NCBI GenBank assembly: GCA_016703895.1
Contig: JADJBE010000003.1
Location: forward strand, 186,001 to 250,000
Source: Pseudomonadota bacterium
GTDB taxonomy: Bacteria; Pseudomonadota; Gammaproteobacteria; Steroidobacterales; Steroidobacteraceae
Length of the DNA stretch: 64,000 nt
Direction of reading: 5' to 3'
The translations under genes were made by a program, and so were the position numbers. This document shows positions 54,198 through 62,548 of this stretch, in pieces (the first letter of the stretch is position 1; each line of letters opens with the position of its first letter). The notes under the pieces are model-generated. The model was not told the DNA's origin. It worked only from the letters and a program-made list of their open reading frames with translations, and made no database searches.

Positions 54198-54841
54198 ATG
54201 GCTGCTTACGCACACGACACTCAATACTTCACGCGCCGTACCTTGGTGTTATTCATCATCGTTGCGTTGCATTTCTTGTTGGGCTGGGCACTCGTGTCAG
54301 GGTTGGCGCGTAAAGTTGTGCAAGTCATTACGTCGCCGATCGAAACGGCGCTGATCGAAGAAATCAAAGCGAACGATGAGCCGCCGCCGCCGCCGCCGCC
54401 CGAAATGGAGCGCCCGCCGGTCGAGGTGCCGCCGCCTGATATCGCAATCGACTTGCCGATGGATACGGCGCCGACCAACGCGATTACCGACGTCACCGAT
54501 AAACCAGTCCCGCCTCGGCCGCCGCCACCGCCGCCGGTTGTCCGTCAGCCGGTGCAGGTCGCTGCGAAACTAGACGTCCGGCGCTCGCCCTCGACGGCCG
54601 ACTACTATCCGCCGGTCAGCCGGCGTAATGGCGAGGAAGGTATCACCACGGTGCGGGCTTGTATCGACACTGGCGGCAAGACCATTGGCACGCCCACAGT
54701 CACAAAGAGTTCCGGCTTCGATAAGCTGGACGAAGCTGCTGTTAAATGGGCGGCCGCGCGCGCTGGTCTGCCGGCACGCTCGATGGTAAGCCTGCGGAAA
54801 CTTGTTCGTCGTTCAACGTGCGCTTCCAAGTGACCGATTAG
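54198..54841 (+). CDS. tonB: TonB-family energy transducer, with a one-base deletion near the C-terminus
   Basis: An inner-membrane anchor (LVLFIIVALHFLLGWALVSGLA), a Pro-rich periplasmic spacer (runs of P, EMERPPVEVPPPD, PPRPPPPPP) and a TonB C-terminal domain (YYPPVSRRNGEEGITTVRACID, TKSSGFDKLDEAAVKWAA). The frame breaks at about 54754; adding one C gives WAARARW and then DGKPAETCSSFNVRFQVTD ending at TAG 54841, the usual TonB ending. As written the last strand would be scrambled. The 288 bases before it show no gene and only weak promoter-like signals. Confidence 0.9.
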
Positions 54842-54899
54842 TTTTTGGGGAGAAGGGCGGGCGTCTGCTCTTCACTAGTTATTACAGTCGAGGAAATCC

Positions 54900-55614
54900 A
54901 TGGATAACACTACCGTCGTCGATAATCCATATGGCTTGGAGGCCCTATGGTCGCAGGGTGACTTCGTGGCACGGGGCACGCTGATCATTCTCGTGCTCAT
55001 GTCGCTGGCTTCCTGGTACATCATGCTAACGAAGCTCTGGGACCAGCGGCGTCTCACCAAGTCGGCGATCAACGTCGGCAAGAACTTCTGGACCTCAGGT
55101 TCAGTGAAAGAGGCGGTTGAGCGCCTGCCGAAGGGTGACGATTTCCGCACGATCGCCGAAGACGGTTTGCGAGCGGTATCGCATCACGACGGTCGGGTGA
55201 CCGATCGCATCGATCTGCACGAGTGGATCATGATGACGCTGCAGCGGTCCGTGGATGCCATCAACTTCAAGTTGACTGGCGGCCTGTCGTTCTTGGCGAG
55301 CGTCGGGTCGACTGCACCGTTCGTCGGCCTGTTCGGCACGGTGTGGGGAATCTATCACGCGCTGGTCGCCATTGGCGTCAGCGGCCAGGCTAGCATCGAC
55401 AAGGTGGCGGGTCCCGTCGGCGAAGCGTTGATCATGACCGCCATCGGTCTGTTCGTCGCGGTGCCGGCCGTGTTGGGCTACAACTGGCTCATTCGCCGCA
55501 ACAAGAGCTGCGTCGAGGTTGCGGAACTTCACGTCGGATCTGCATGCCAGCTTGGTGAGCGGTTCGCGTGTTGCAAGCAGCCCGGGAGCCACAGCCGCGC
55601 CGGTCAAGAAGTAG
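54900..55614 (+). CDS. exbB: MotA/TolQ/ExbB proton channel protein, frameshifted at the C-terminus
   Basis: An integral membrane proton-channel subunit powering TonB. An N-terminal helix (ARGTLIILVLMSLASWYIML) and the signature SFLASVGSTAPFVGLFGTVWGIYHAL, GPVGEALIMTAIGLFVAVPAVLGYNWL are present. After RRNK (about 55506) the frame changes: reading one base on gives AASRLRNFTSDLHASLVSG and a stop at 55614, the normal tail, whereas the uncorrected frame ends at 55640 with an unrelated Cys-rich tail. Followed by two exbD genes. Confidence 0.9.
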
Positions 55615-55659
55615 GCCACTCGAGTTTTTCGGCGCAATGAAAACTGAAGGAATCGGCTC

Positions 55660-56100
55660 ATGGGTATGAATGTCGGCGCGTCTGACGACGGCGAAGAGCA
55701 AACCATGTCGACGATCAACACGACGCCGCTCGTCGACGTCATGTTGGTGCTGCTGATCATCTTTCTGATTACCGTTCCGGTGATCACAAAGACGGTCAAG
55801 GTCGAGCTGCCGAAGGCAGTCAACATTCCAACGGTGACCAAGCCCGAGAACATCACGGTGGCGATCGACGCGGCGGGTAACGTCTATTGGAATGACGGTA
55901 GGTTAGGCGGCAAAACCGCGCTGCTCGACAAGATCAAAACGGCTGCGGTTGTCCAGCCGCAGCCGGAGATCCATATCCGTGCCGACAAGCAGACACGTTG
56001 GGAAGACGTGGGTCGTGTGATCTACAACATCCAGCGTGGTGGTATCGTCAAGGTGTCGTTCGTGACCGAGCCGGACCGCGGCGTTCGCGGCTTCCGCTAG
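55660..56100 (+). CDS. exbD: ExbD/TolR-family protein 1
   Basis: 146 residues with a short cytosolic N-terminus, one membrane helix carrying the conserved Asp (INTTPLVDVMLVLLIIFLITVP) and a periplasmic domain (ITVAIDAAGNVYWNDGR, EIHIRADKQTRWEDVGRVIYNIQRGG). The Asp is the proton-relay residue. One of two paralogous ExbD proteins in tandem. Confidence 0.93.
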   Translation: MGMNVGASDDGEEQTMSTINTTPLVDVMLVLLIIFLITVPVITKTVKVELPKAVNIPTVTKPENITVAIDAAGNVYWNDGRLGGKTALLDKIKTAAVVQPQPEIHIRADKQTRWEDVGRVIYNIQRGGIVKVSFVTEPDRGVRGFR

Positions 56101-56111
56101 AGGGTATTGCA

Positions 56112-56561
56112 ATGGCTATGAATGTTGGCTCTGGTGGTGGCTCTGACGAGCCGATGGTGGAAATGAACACCACGCCGCTCATCGACGTGCTGCTGGTGCT
56201 ACTGATCATGTTGATCATCACCATTCCGATCATGACGCACGGCACCAAGCTGGATATGCCTCAAGCCAATAATGCGCCGCCCCCGGACATGCGGCCTGAG
56301 GTGGTGGATCTGGAGATCGACTTCGACGGTACGATCGTCTGGAACGGCACCGTGGTCAGCGGTATTCCGCAGCTCGAGGGTTTCTTCCAGCAGGAAGCTC
56401 AGAAGCCGGTGCAGCCGGAGCTGCACTTGCGGCCCGATCGTCGTGCCAAATACGAGACAGTGGCACTCGTCCTGGCGGCAGCGCAACGGCGTGGCATGAC
56501 GAAGATGGGGTTTGTGAATACGGCGGAATTCGGGATAAAGGTTTCCGCTAACTGGCCATAA
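56112..56561 (+). CDS. ExbD/TolR-family protein 2
   Basis: 149 residues, a paralogue of the preceding gene: MNTTPLIDVLLVLLIMLIITIP with the conserved Asp, and a periplasmic domain (VVDLEIDFDGTIVWNG, LHLRPDRRAKYETVALVLAAAQRRG). Two ExbDs per system are known in Xanthomonas, where the second is needed only for some substrates; transfer of that idea here is inference. Starts at ATG 56112, 12 bases after exbD1. Confidence 0.92.
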   Translation: MAMNVGSGGGSDEPMVEMNTTPLIDVLLVLLIMLIITIPIMTHGTKLDMPQANNAPPPDMRPEVVDLEIDFDGTIVWNGTVVSGIPQLEGFFQQEAQKPVQPELHLRPDRRAKYETVALVLAAAQRRGMTKMGFVNTAEFGIKVSANWP

Positions 56562-56699
56562 GGACCTTTCTGGCCCGTACGGGCTCAGAAATAGCTTGAT
56601 TGGGGTCATAACCCGTCGCAGCGGCCATCTTCAGCCTGCGTTGGGGTTGCCTGATGTACGCTTGGAATCATCGAATATTTTGTTGCTTGAGGACATGCC

Positions 56700-57947
56700 A
56701 TGTTTATGAGGAAGATCTCACCCCGAATCAGTGCCGCAGTGGCTCTCGCTGCCGTCCTCGCGGTCGGCGCGTTCATGAGTTCTCCGGCTGTAGCACAAAA
56801 GGCCGCCAAGGGACCGACCATCAGTAAGGCGGTCGCAAAGGACATGAAGGCAGCCCAGGACGCGCTCAACGCCAAACAGTGGGACACCGCACTGGCGAAT
56901 CTTAAAGACGCCGGCGCGAAGTCGGGCAAGACGCCGTTCGATCAGCACATGATCAACGAATTTCAGGGTTTCGCCTACGTGCGCAAGGGGAACTACGCCG
57001 AAGCCGCGCGTGAGCTCGAGGCCGGTCTGAATTCCGGCTTCCTGGCGTCCGGTGAGGTGGGTACGCGCGTCAAAGCGCTGTCGCAGCTCAACTACCAGAC
57101 CAAAAACTACGCCAAGTCGGTTGAGTACGGCCAGCGCGCAATCAGCAATGGCTGGGCGGACGAGGACATTTACACGCTCGTCGCGCAGGCCAAGTATGTT
57201 ACTAACGACTACAAGGGCACTTACAAGTTTGTCAACGATTGGGTCAGCGGCCAGCAGAAGCGCGGCCAGACGCCGAAAGAGCAGTCCTTGCAGCTCATGC
57301 TGAGCTCCTGCATCAAGCTTGAAGATTCTGATTGCACCAGTTCGTCGCTCGAGAAGCTCGTCACGTACTATCCGAAGACCGAGTATTGGCAGAATCTGGT
57401 CACGACGATGATGCGTGACCGTGCCAATAGCGAACGGCAGACACTGAACGTGTTTCGGCTCGCGCAGGAAGTGGATGCAATCCGCAACGGCGACGATTAC
57501 ATCGAGATGGCGCAGCTCGCAATCGAACAGGGCTTGCCCGGTGAGGCGCAGGCTGTGTTGCAGCAGGCATTCACCAAGAAAGTCTTCAAAGAGCAGCGAG
57601 AAATCGATCGCGCCCAGCGCCTGCTCGATTCGGCCAAGAAGCAAGCCAGCGATGACCGCGGCACTTTGGCCAGCCAGGCCAAGGGCGCGAAGTCCGGCGA
57701 CGCCGAGGTTCGCCTGGGCTTTGCGTACATGAGCTACGGCATGAATGCCGAAGCAATCGCTGCCATCCAAAGCGGGTTGACCAAAGGCCAGGTCAAGAAC
57801 GTCGATGAAGCGAACTTGATGCTGGGTGTCGCGAATCTGCGTGCTGGCAACAAGGACGCTGCCAAGAAGGCGTTCGCTGAAGTGAAGACCGACCCCAAGC
57901 TGGGCCGTCTGGCGTCGCTTTGGAAGCTGCACGCAGCCAGTATTTGA
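56700..57947 (+). CDS. Exported TPR-like protein of the Ton gene cluster
   Basis: About 415 residues. A signal peptide (ISAAVALAAVLAVGAFMSSPAVAQ) is followed by helical repeats of TPR type (YAEAARELEAGLNSG, NYAKSVEYGQRAISNGWADEDIY, IAAIQSGLTKGQVKNVDEANLMLGVANLRAGNKDAAKKAF). Periplasmic TPR proteins next to exbB-exbD-exbD-tonB occur in related proteobacteria and may take part in energising the complex. It is followed at 57968 by a strong terminator, which closes the unit. Confidence 0.87.
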   Translation: MFMRKISPRISAAVALAAVLAVGAFMSSPAVAQKAAKGPTISKAVAKDMKAAQDALNAKQWDTALANLKDAGAKSGKTPFDQHMINEFQGFAYVRKGNYAEAARELEAGLNSGFLASGEVGTRVKALSQLNYQTKNYAKSVEYGQRAISNGWADEDIYTLVAQAKYVTNDYKGTYKFVNDWVSGQQKRGQTPKEQSLQLMLSSCIKLEDSDCTSSSLEKLVTYYPKTEYWQNLVTTMMRDRANSERQTLNVFRLAQEVDAIRNGDDYIEMAQLAIEQGLPGEAQAVLQQAFTKKVFKEQREIDRAQRLLDSAKKQASDDRGTLASQAKGAKSGDAEVRLGFAYMSYGMNAEAIAAIQSGLTKGQVKNVDEANLMLGVANLRAGNKDAAKKAFAEVKTDPKLGRLASLWKLHAASI

Positions 57948-57967
57948 GCGGACGTGTTTAGGCTCAG

Positions 57968-57999
57968 AAAAAGGCCAGGCTAGTCCTGGCCTTTTTTTT
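57968..57999 (+). terminator. Intrinsic terminator after the Ton cluster
   Basis: Nine-base arms AAGGCCAGG and CCTGGCCTT around a five-base loop, followed by a run of T residues and preceded by A residues, so it could work in both directions. Confidence 0.95.
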
Positions 58000-58034
58000 G
58001 CGTAACCGTTTGGCGCGCCGGTAGTGGCGGGGTT

Positions 58035-58225
58035 GATACAGCGTAGTCGTCAAGGGGGGCTGGCCGTCTGTAGAGATCGCCGTAGCCGGCATCCGGCGCG
58101 CTCCTGTCCGGCCGAATAGTTAGCCGTGACGCCGGGGGAAGATGCGCGCCGGATGCTGGCAAGGGTACGCCCGGAGGGCACGATCGACCCTGACGGCCAG
58201 CCCCCCTTGACGACTACGCTGTATC
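58035..58225 (+). repeat. Palindrome-clamped structured element, copy 1
   Basis: A 191-bp element. Outer arms 58035-58068 and 58192-58225 are perfect 34-bp reverse complements. Inside, 58085-58101 and 58144-58160 form a second 17-bp stem with one G-T wobble. The core between them (GTAGAGATCGCCG, GGCGCGCTCCTGTCC, GTTAGCCGTGA, GCCGGGG, AAGATGCGCGCC, AAGGG, CGACCC) is shared with copy 2 at 59031-59211. The outer arms differ in sequence between copies while remaining perfectly paired. No transposase lies nearby. It could be a structured RNA, a non-autonomous mobile element, or a DNA hairpin. Confidence 0.9.
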
Positions 58226-59114
58226 GGTCCCGGCGCTATCTGCACGCATCGGTGTGCTAGTCCGCGATAGTGGCTCAACCTGGCAATGGGGTTATCGCGA
58301 GAACGAGCGGTTCCTAATGGCCAGCACGTTCAAGTCCATCCTTTGCGGCGCTGTGCTCGACCGTACGGACCACGGCGCGCTTGCATTGAGCGAGCGGCTC
58401 GAGGTGCGCACCGAGGGTATCCTCGATTACGCACCTGTCACTCGCGAGCATGTCGGGCAGACGCTTTCGATCGTGATCTCTGCCTAGCGACGCTCGACAT
58501 GAGCGACAACACGGCAGCGAACCTTCTGATCAACCGGTTGGGCGAGACCCAGGCGGTGACGGCCTACGTGCGCGGTATCGGCGATGACGTCACACGCCTT
58601 GATCGAATGGAACCCGACTTGAACGTTTTCGTTCCGGGCGATTTGCGCGACACTACCAGTCCCGCGGCGATGATATCCACATGGGAAGCTATGCTTCTTG
58701 GTAGCGCGTTGACGCCGGAGTCACACGCCCAGTTAGCTGCGTGGATGCGCCTCGGCGGGGTCACCGGTGGCCTGATTCGCGCGAGTGTCCCGCCCGACTG
58801 GACAGTGGCTGACAAGTCGGGCGGAGGTCAATATTACACGCGCAATCTCGTGGCGATGATCACGCCTCCGAATCGCGCGCGCTTGGTTTGTCGCCATCTA
58901 CGTGTCGGACACCGCGGCAAATTGGACGACGAGAGATTCCGCGATCAACGAGATTGGTGCCGCAATTATCGAGGTGCTCAGGAACCGCAAGTCGACCTCG
59001 ATGCCGCTAAACGCTAGTCGCGACGCTCGTGGGGCAGTGACGCGTGACGGCTGGACGACTGTAGAGATCGCCGCAGCGCACGTCTGGCGCGCTCCTGTCC
59101 CGCTTGGTCGTTAG
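58226..59114 (+). pseudogene. Class A beta-lactamase remnant, no signal peptide, two frameshifts
   Basis: The fold motifs of a class A serine beta-lactamase are all recognisable: STFK (ASTFKSILCGAVL), the SDN loop (LDMSDNTAANLL), the omega-loop Glu (LDRMEPDLN) and KSG (VADKSGGGQYYTRN). There is no signal peptide or N-terminal helix: homology starts about ARIGVLVRDSG, just after repeat copy 1. The frame breaks at about 58473 (one G missing) and 58887-58889 (one T extra). The corrected last frame runs to 59114 inside repeat copy 2, past the expected end near 59010. As it stands it cannot make an exported enzyme. Confidence 0.85.
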
Positions 59115-59211
59115 CCGTGAGGCCGGGGAAAGATGCGCGCCAGACGTGCGCAAGGGAACCGCCGCAGGGGGCGAGCGACCCAGTCGTCCAGCCGTCACGC
59201 GTCACTGCCCC
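59031..59211 (+). repeat. Palindrome-clamped structured element, copy 2
   Basis: A 181-bp element in the same orientation as copy 1. Outer arms 59031-59060 and 59182-59211 are perfect 30-bp reverse complements, and the inner 17-bp stem pairs 59076-59092 with 59135-59151 without mismatch. Compared with copy 1 the inner stem changed at several positions on both strands so that pairing is kept (covariation), while the loops and junction sequences are nearly identical. Together the two copies bracket the beta-lactamase remnant. Confidence 0.9.
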
Positions 59212-59431
59212 GCGATGGTCGCCCCCCCACGGTTGCGGGATACTGCGGCGCGTAACTGAGACCAGACGTATACGTCAGCAAGTCACGAATGGTGACTGGC
59301 CGATTGACGGCGCGGGTCATTGAGTAGATGCGGAAGATGGTGTCAGCCATCATGGCTTGATCGCGTCCGACATCGCGGTCGTGGGCGTTGCGCAAGCAAC
59401 CAGACCCACTAACAAAGCTGTCAATAGGCAA
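59212..59431 (-). pseudogene. Fragment of a beta-lactamase-family serine hydrolase (class C/esterase type)
   Basis: The minus-strand frame contains MADTIFRIYSMTRAV and then RPVTIRDLLTYTSGLSY. In intact PF00144 proteins these are separated by about 40 residues carrying the rest of the helix after the SxxK motif; here they are joined directly. The fragment keeps the SxxK-like SMTR with Arg in place of Lys. It is therefore an internally deleted remnant. It lies directly beyond repeat copy 2 and downstream of the 59.5-64 kb operon, from which it may be a relic. Confidence 0.72.
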
Positions 59432-59458
59432 GGGGCAGCGTGCTAGCCACAGACAGCG

Positions 59459-59896
59459 CTAGCTCTCGACTGCCGCGACGGCTTCTTCCATTGACGCGGC
59501 CCCGCGTCCCGTGAGTTCCTCGAGCTCAGCCGACACGGCGCGCAGGACGCGATCGATATAGTCGGCACGACGCTGCTCGCGTAGCGCTTCGGTCTTGGCG
59601 TCCGGCTCGTATTGCTCGATGTCGTTCACGGCAATAACGCGACGCTTGTCGAGCAGTCGCTCGACGGTATCCAGTCGATCGCGCGTCACGGAGAGCTCCT
59701 CGCATAGTGTCAGCGTGATCCACAGCAGTTTGTCGATGGCGGGATCGCTGAAGTACTGTGGCCGCTTGCCTTTGGCGACGCGCGCGATGCGCGGCTGCGT
59801 GGCGTTCGGTTTGGGTTGATCCTGCATTGCAGGCCGCCGTCGGGGTTTAGCGGTCGTTTCGCGGGTTGCAGTTTTTGACTTGCGCTTCGTGGCCAT
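59459..59896 (-). CDS. Small helical protein A, paralogue of the protein at 62231-62548
   Basis: 145 residues. A basic Lys/Arg/Pro-rich N-terminus (KRKSKTATRETTAKPRRRP) precedes a helical domain: RPQYFSDPAIDKLLWITLTLCEELSVTRDRLDTVERLL, then IEQYEPDAKTEALREQRRADYIDRVLRAV. The pattern DPAID-L followed by ELSV-R-R-DT-ERLL is repeated in the protein at 62.2 kb, and looks like a coiled coil. No signal peptide or membrane segment. I do not recognise a named family. Last gene of the operon, 32 bases after the methyltransferase. Confidence 0.75.
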   Translation of the reverse strand: MATKRKSKTATRETTAKPRRRPAMQDQPKPNATQPRIARVAKGKRPQYFSDPAIDKLLWITLTLCEELSVTRDRLDTVERLLDKRRVIAVNDIEQYEPDAKTEALREQRRADYIDRVLRAVSAELEELTGRGAASMEEAVAAVES

Positions 59897-59928
59897 GGTT
59901 TGTGTCTCGCTAGCAATGCTGCACGGCG

Positions 59929-61095
59929 TTAGCGCCGCGCGAGCAGAATGTTCCAGATGGTTTCGTTGGAATATAGCTGTTGCTCCGGCGCACGTTCCAC
60001 ACGGTGTCGAACCAGCTCCGGGGCGGCGAAGCCTGCCAGCCGTGCAATGGCGGGCAGATCAACGTCCGTCATGTAGGCGCCGAAAGTCTCATTGTTGTTA
60101 TACGACTCCCAGTTGAACAAGAACTGCTCAAGTGCGCTCGTGCCACGCGGTATCTCCAGATGCAACATGAGTCCGCCGGGTGCAAGCAGTCGAAAGCACT
60201 CGGTCATTATTCTGGTGAGTGCCGTCTTCGAGGTCTCATGCAGCATGATGTGAGAAACAATCAGATCGAAGCTGCCGTTATCGTAACGGGTCTGCTCGGC
60301 GTTTTGCTGCGAGAAATGTACCGGCACACCCAGCGTCACTGCACGGGCGTGAGCGTAACGCAGCACCGGTGCGCCGACGTCGATTGCGTGGACTTCTGCG
60401 TGTGGATACTGCGCTGCCCACGGCAGCGTGCTGTTGCCGATCGCGCAGCCCATATCGAGAATGCGGCGCGGCTTGTGTTCTGGCCAGCGACTGGCGAAAT
60501 ACTCCGCCAGCATTTCGCCCATCAATGCATTGCGCGGACCGAGCGCGCCGTTCAGATAGATATTGAGCGCGCGGTCGTAGATCGCTCCTGCTGCGACATC
60601 ATCCTCGATAAAGTCGGTGTGGTAGCCACCCGGCTGCAAATGAATATCCACGGCTGCGTGGTAGCGCGGAATCGCAAGTGTTGGGTCAAGTTCGAGCGAG
60701 CCTTGTAGCTGCTTGGCTCGTGAGCGTCGCGTGGGGCGACTTGCGGCGGCCTCGCGTGACTGTTCGATCAACTGCGACCACTCGCGCTCGGTGGGATCGA
60801 TGACCGCCTCCCACATCAGTTCCTGGCTGCGCCGCTGCATCGCACTCCAGAATTGGTAGTAGGGGTCGGCTTCCATCGCGCGCCGGATGTCGTGGCGGTC
60901 ACGCGGCGCGTGACCCTGCTCGCGCTCGAACCGGTGTCGCGCACGGTGCTCATAGGCCAGGTAGTTGCCCGGCACGACTTTCGACGCCAAGTGTCCGCGA
61001 AAGCTTTTCACGAACGCCTGCCGCGACTGTTCATCGTGACTGGGCTGCGGCAACATCTTGTGGCGCTCGAACCTCGGCGCCGACACCAGCGTCAT
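59929..61095 (-). CDS. SAM-dependent methyltransferase A with a conserved N-terminal domain
   Basis: 388 residues. The C-terminal half is a class I methyltransferase: ILDMGCAIGNSTLPWA (SAM motif I), VHAIDVGAPVLRYAHARA, NGSFDLIVSHIMLHETSKTAL and LLAPGGLMLHLEIPRG. The N-terminal 160 residues (RQAFVKSFRGHLASKV, DPYYQFWSAMQRRSQELMWEAVIDPTERE, DIHLQPGGYHTDF) form a separate domain shared closely with the next gene but unknown to me. Substrate unknown. It overlaps methyltransferase B by four bases (ATGA). Confidence 0.85.
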   Translation of the reverse strand: MTLVSAPRFERHKMLPQPSHDEQSRQAFVKSFRGHLASKVVPGNYLAYEHRARHRFEREQGHAPRDRHDIRRAMEADPYYQFWSAMQRRSQELMWEAVIDPTEREWSQLIEQSREAAASRPTRRSRAKQLQGSLELDPTLAIPRYHAAVDIHLQPGGYHTDFIEDDVAAGAIYDRALNIYLNGALGPRNALMGEMLAEYFASRWPEHKPRRILDMGCAIGNSTLPWAAQYPHAEVHAIDVGAPVLRYAHARAVTLGVPVHFSQQNAEQTRYDNGSFDLIVSHIMLHETSKTALTRIMTECFRLLAPGGLMLHLEIPRGTSALEQFLFNWESYNNNETFGAYMTDVDLPAIARLAGFAAPELVRHRVERAPEQQLYSNETIWNILLARR

Positions 61096-62234
61096 TTCTC
61101 GCCGACCAGAATCTTCCAGATAAAACTCTCGGAATAGTTGGTCTTCTCGACGTCATAACCGGGCGAGAAGTGATCGACGTATGTCTTGACGGGATCGAAG
61201 CCGCCTTGCACTGCGACGGCTTTGAGATCGAGCCCGGTCATGTAGCGGGCAAAAGTCTCGTTGTTGTTATAGCTCTCCCAGTTGTGCATGAACTGTTCCA
61301 TGAGATTGTCGCCGCGCGGAATCTCGAGGTGCAGCATCAAGCCACCTGGCGCAAGCAAGCGTAGCGATTCGCGCATCACGTTGACGATGGCGGACTTGGA
61401 CGTCTCGTGCAGCATGATGTGGGAAATGATCAGATCGAAGCCACCGGCGGGAAAGCCAGTCGACTCGGCATTCGCTTGGGTGAAATGTACCGGTACGCCC
61501 ATGCTCTGCGCGCGCGCGTGAGCGTAGCGCAGCACAGGAGCACCAACGTCGATGCCATGCACCTCTGCGGCGGGGAATGCCCGTGCCCAGACCAAGGTGC
61601 TGTTGCCGATGGCGCAGCCCATGTCGAGAATACGCTGCGGTTTTCGGTCGGCGTACTTCTCACGGAAAAACGTCACGAGCAGATCGCCCATGGCATTGTT
61701 CTCTGGGCCCAGCGCGCCGCCCATGTAGAGGTTGATGCCTTTGTCATAAACGACACCGGCCGCGACGTCATCGGCGGTGAAATCGGTGTGATAGCCGCCG
61801 GGCTGCAGATGGATGTCGGCCGCCGCGTGGTAGCGAGGCAAGGTGACGTCGGGGTTGAGGCGCAGGCTACCGCGCTTGCCTTGGCGCAATTTGCGCTGCG
61901 CAAGCTGCTTCGAGCGCTCAATGAGCTGCGGCAACTGGCGCTCAGCCGGGTCGATCACCGACTCCCACAGCATCTCCTGGCTGCGCCGCTGCATCGCGCT
62001 CCAGAATTGGTAGTAGGAATCCTGTGTCATGGCCGGACGCAGTTCGCGCTCGTCTTTCGGCGCGCGGCCGTGTTTTGCCTCGAAGGCGGGGACGACGCGC
62101 TTGGCATAGACCTGGTAAGTGCCCGGCATGACCTTACCCGACAGGTGACCGCGAAAGCTCTTGACGAATGATTGCCGGGCGCGTTCGTCGTGCGTCGCAT
62201 CTGCGAGCATCTCGTGTTTGGTGAATGCACTCAT
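61092..62234 (-). CDS. SAM-dependent methyltransferase B, paralogue of A
   Basis: 380 residues, the same architecture as methyltransferase A: RQSFVKSFRGHLSGKVMPGTY, SYYQFWSAMQRRSQEMLWESVIDPAER, ADIHLQPGGYHTDF, ILDMGCAIGNSTLVWA, DVGAPVLRYAHARA, FDLIISHIMLHETSKSA and LAPGGLMLHLEIPRG. The two are clear products of gene duplication. Both keep the SAM-binding motifs, so both should be active. Overlaps small protein B upstream and methyltransferase A downstream by four bases each. Confidence 0.85.
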   Translation of the reverse strand: MSAFTKHEMLADATHDERARQSFVKSFRGHLSGKVMPGTYQVYAKRVVPAFEAKHGRAPKDERELRPAMTQDSYYQFWSAMQRRSQEMLWESVIDPAERQLPQLIERSKQLAQRKLRQGKRGSLRLNPDVTLPRYHAAADIHLQPGGYHTDFTADDVAAGVVYDKGINLYMGGALGPENNAMGDLLVTFFREKYADRKPQRILDMGCAIGNSTLVWARAFPAAEVHGIDVGAPVLRYAHARAQSMGVPVHFTQANAESTGFPAGGFDLIISHIMLHETSKSAIVNVMRESLRLLAPGGLMLHLEIPRGDNLMEQFMHNWESYNNNETFARYMTGLDLKAVAVQGGFDPVKTYVDHFSPGYDVEKTNYSESFIWKILVGEK

Positions 62235-62548
62235 GATGTGCCTCGCTTGCGGTTGAAGAGACTCGTACGATAGTCGACAAACGGCTTCAACACACGTGCA
62301 ACCAGTGTCTCGCGTTGTACAGTACGTGCGGCATCCGCGACGGCATCAGGACGGTACGCATCGATTGCTGCGCGTTGCAAATGACCGCTTTGTTCGAGCA
62401 ACCGCTCCAGCGTATCGATCCGTTCACGCGCGACAGATAGCTCCTGTGTGACAGCGAGCAAGGCCGTGTGCAATTGATCTATCGCCGGGTCATCGAAGAA
62501 GTAAGGGCGATGCCCTTGTGGTGGCGGGTAAGCGTCTGGTTGACTCAT
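62231..62548 (-). CDS. Small helical protein B, paralogue of protein A
   Basis: 105 residues: RPYFFDDPAIDQLHTALLAVTQELSVARERIDTLERLLEQ, then AAIDAYRPDAVADAARTVQRETLVARVLKPFV. It matches protein A along most of its length but lacks the basic N-terminal extension. The conserved helix looks suited to pairing with a partner, perhaps the methyltransferase. Starts and stops overlap both neighbours (ATGA), so the stoichiometry may be fixed by coupled translation. Function unknown. Confidence 0.78.
   Translation of the reverse strand: MSQPDAYPPPQGHRPYFFDDPAIDQLHTALLAVTQELSVARERIDTLERLLEQSGHLQRAAIDAYRPDAVADAARTVQRETLVARVLKPFVDYRTSLFNRKRGTS

Noticed and set aside
56718..57932. A 404-codon open frame antisense to the TPR gene
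   Set aside because: It has no recognisable motif, and the sense strand gives a signal peptide and TPR helices.
58035..58225. Retron msr-msd RNA
   Set aside because: Inverted arms and a long hairpin are suggestive, but no reverse transcriptase gene is adjacent and two copies flank an unrelated gene.
58035..59211. Integron attC sites around the beta-lactamase cassette
   Set aside because: The elements are longer than typical attC sites, have perfect rather than imperfect long arms, and lack the GTTRRRY/RYYYAAC core pair; GTTAGCC occurs but inside the element and does not fit the consensus.
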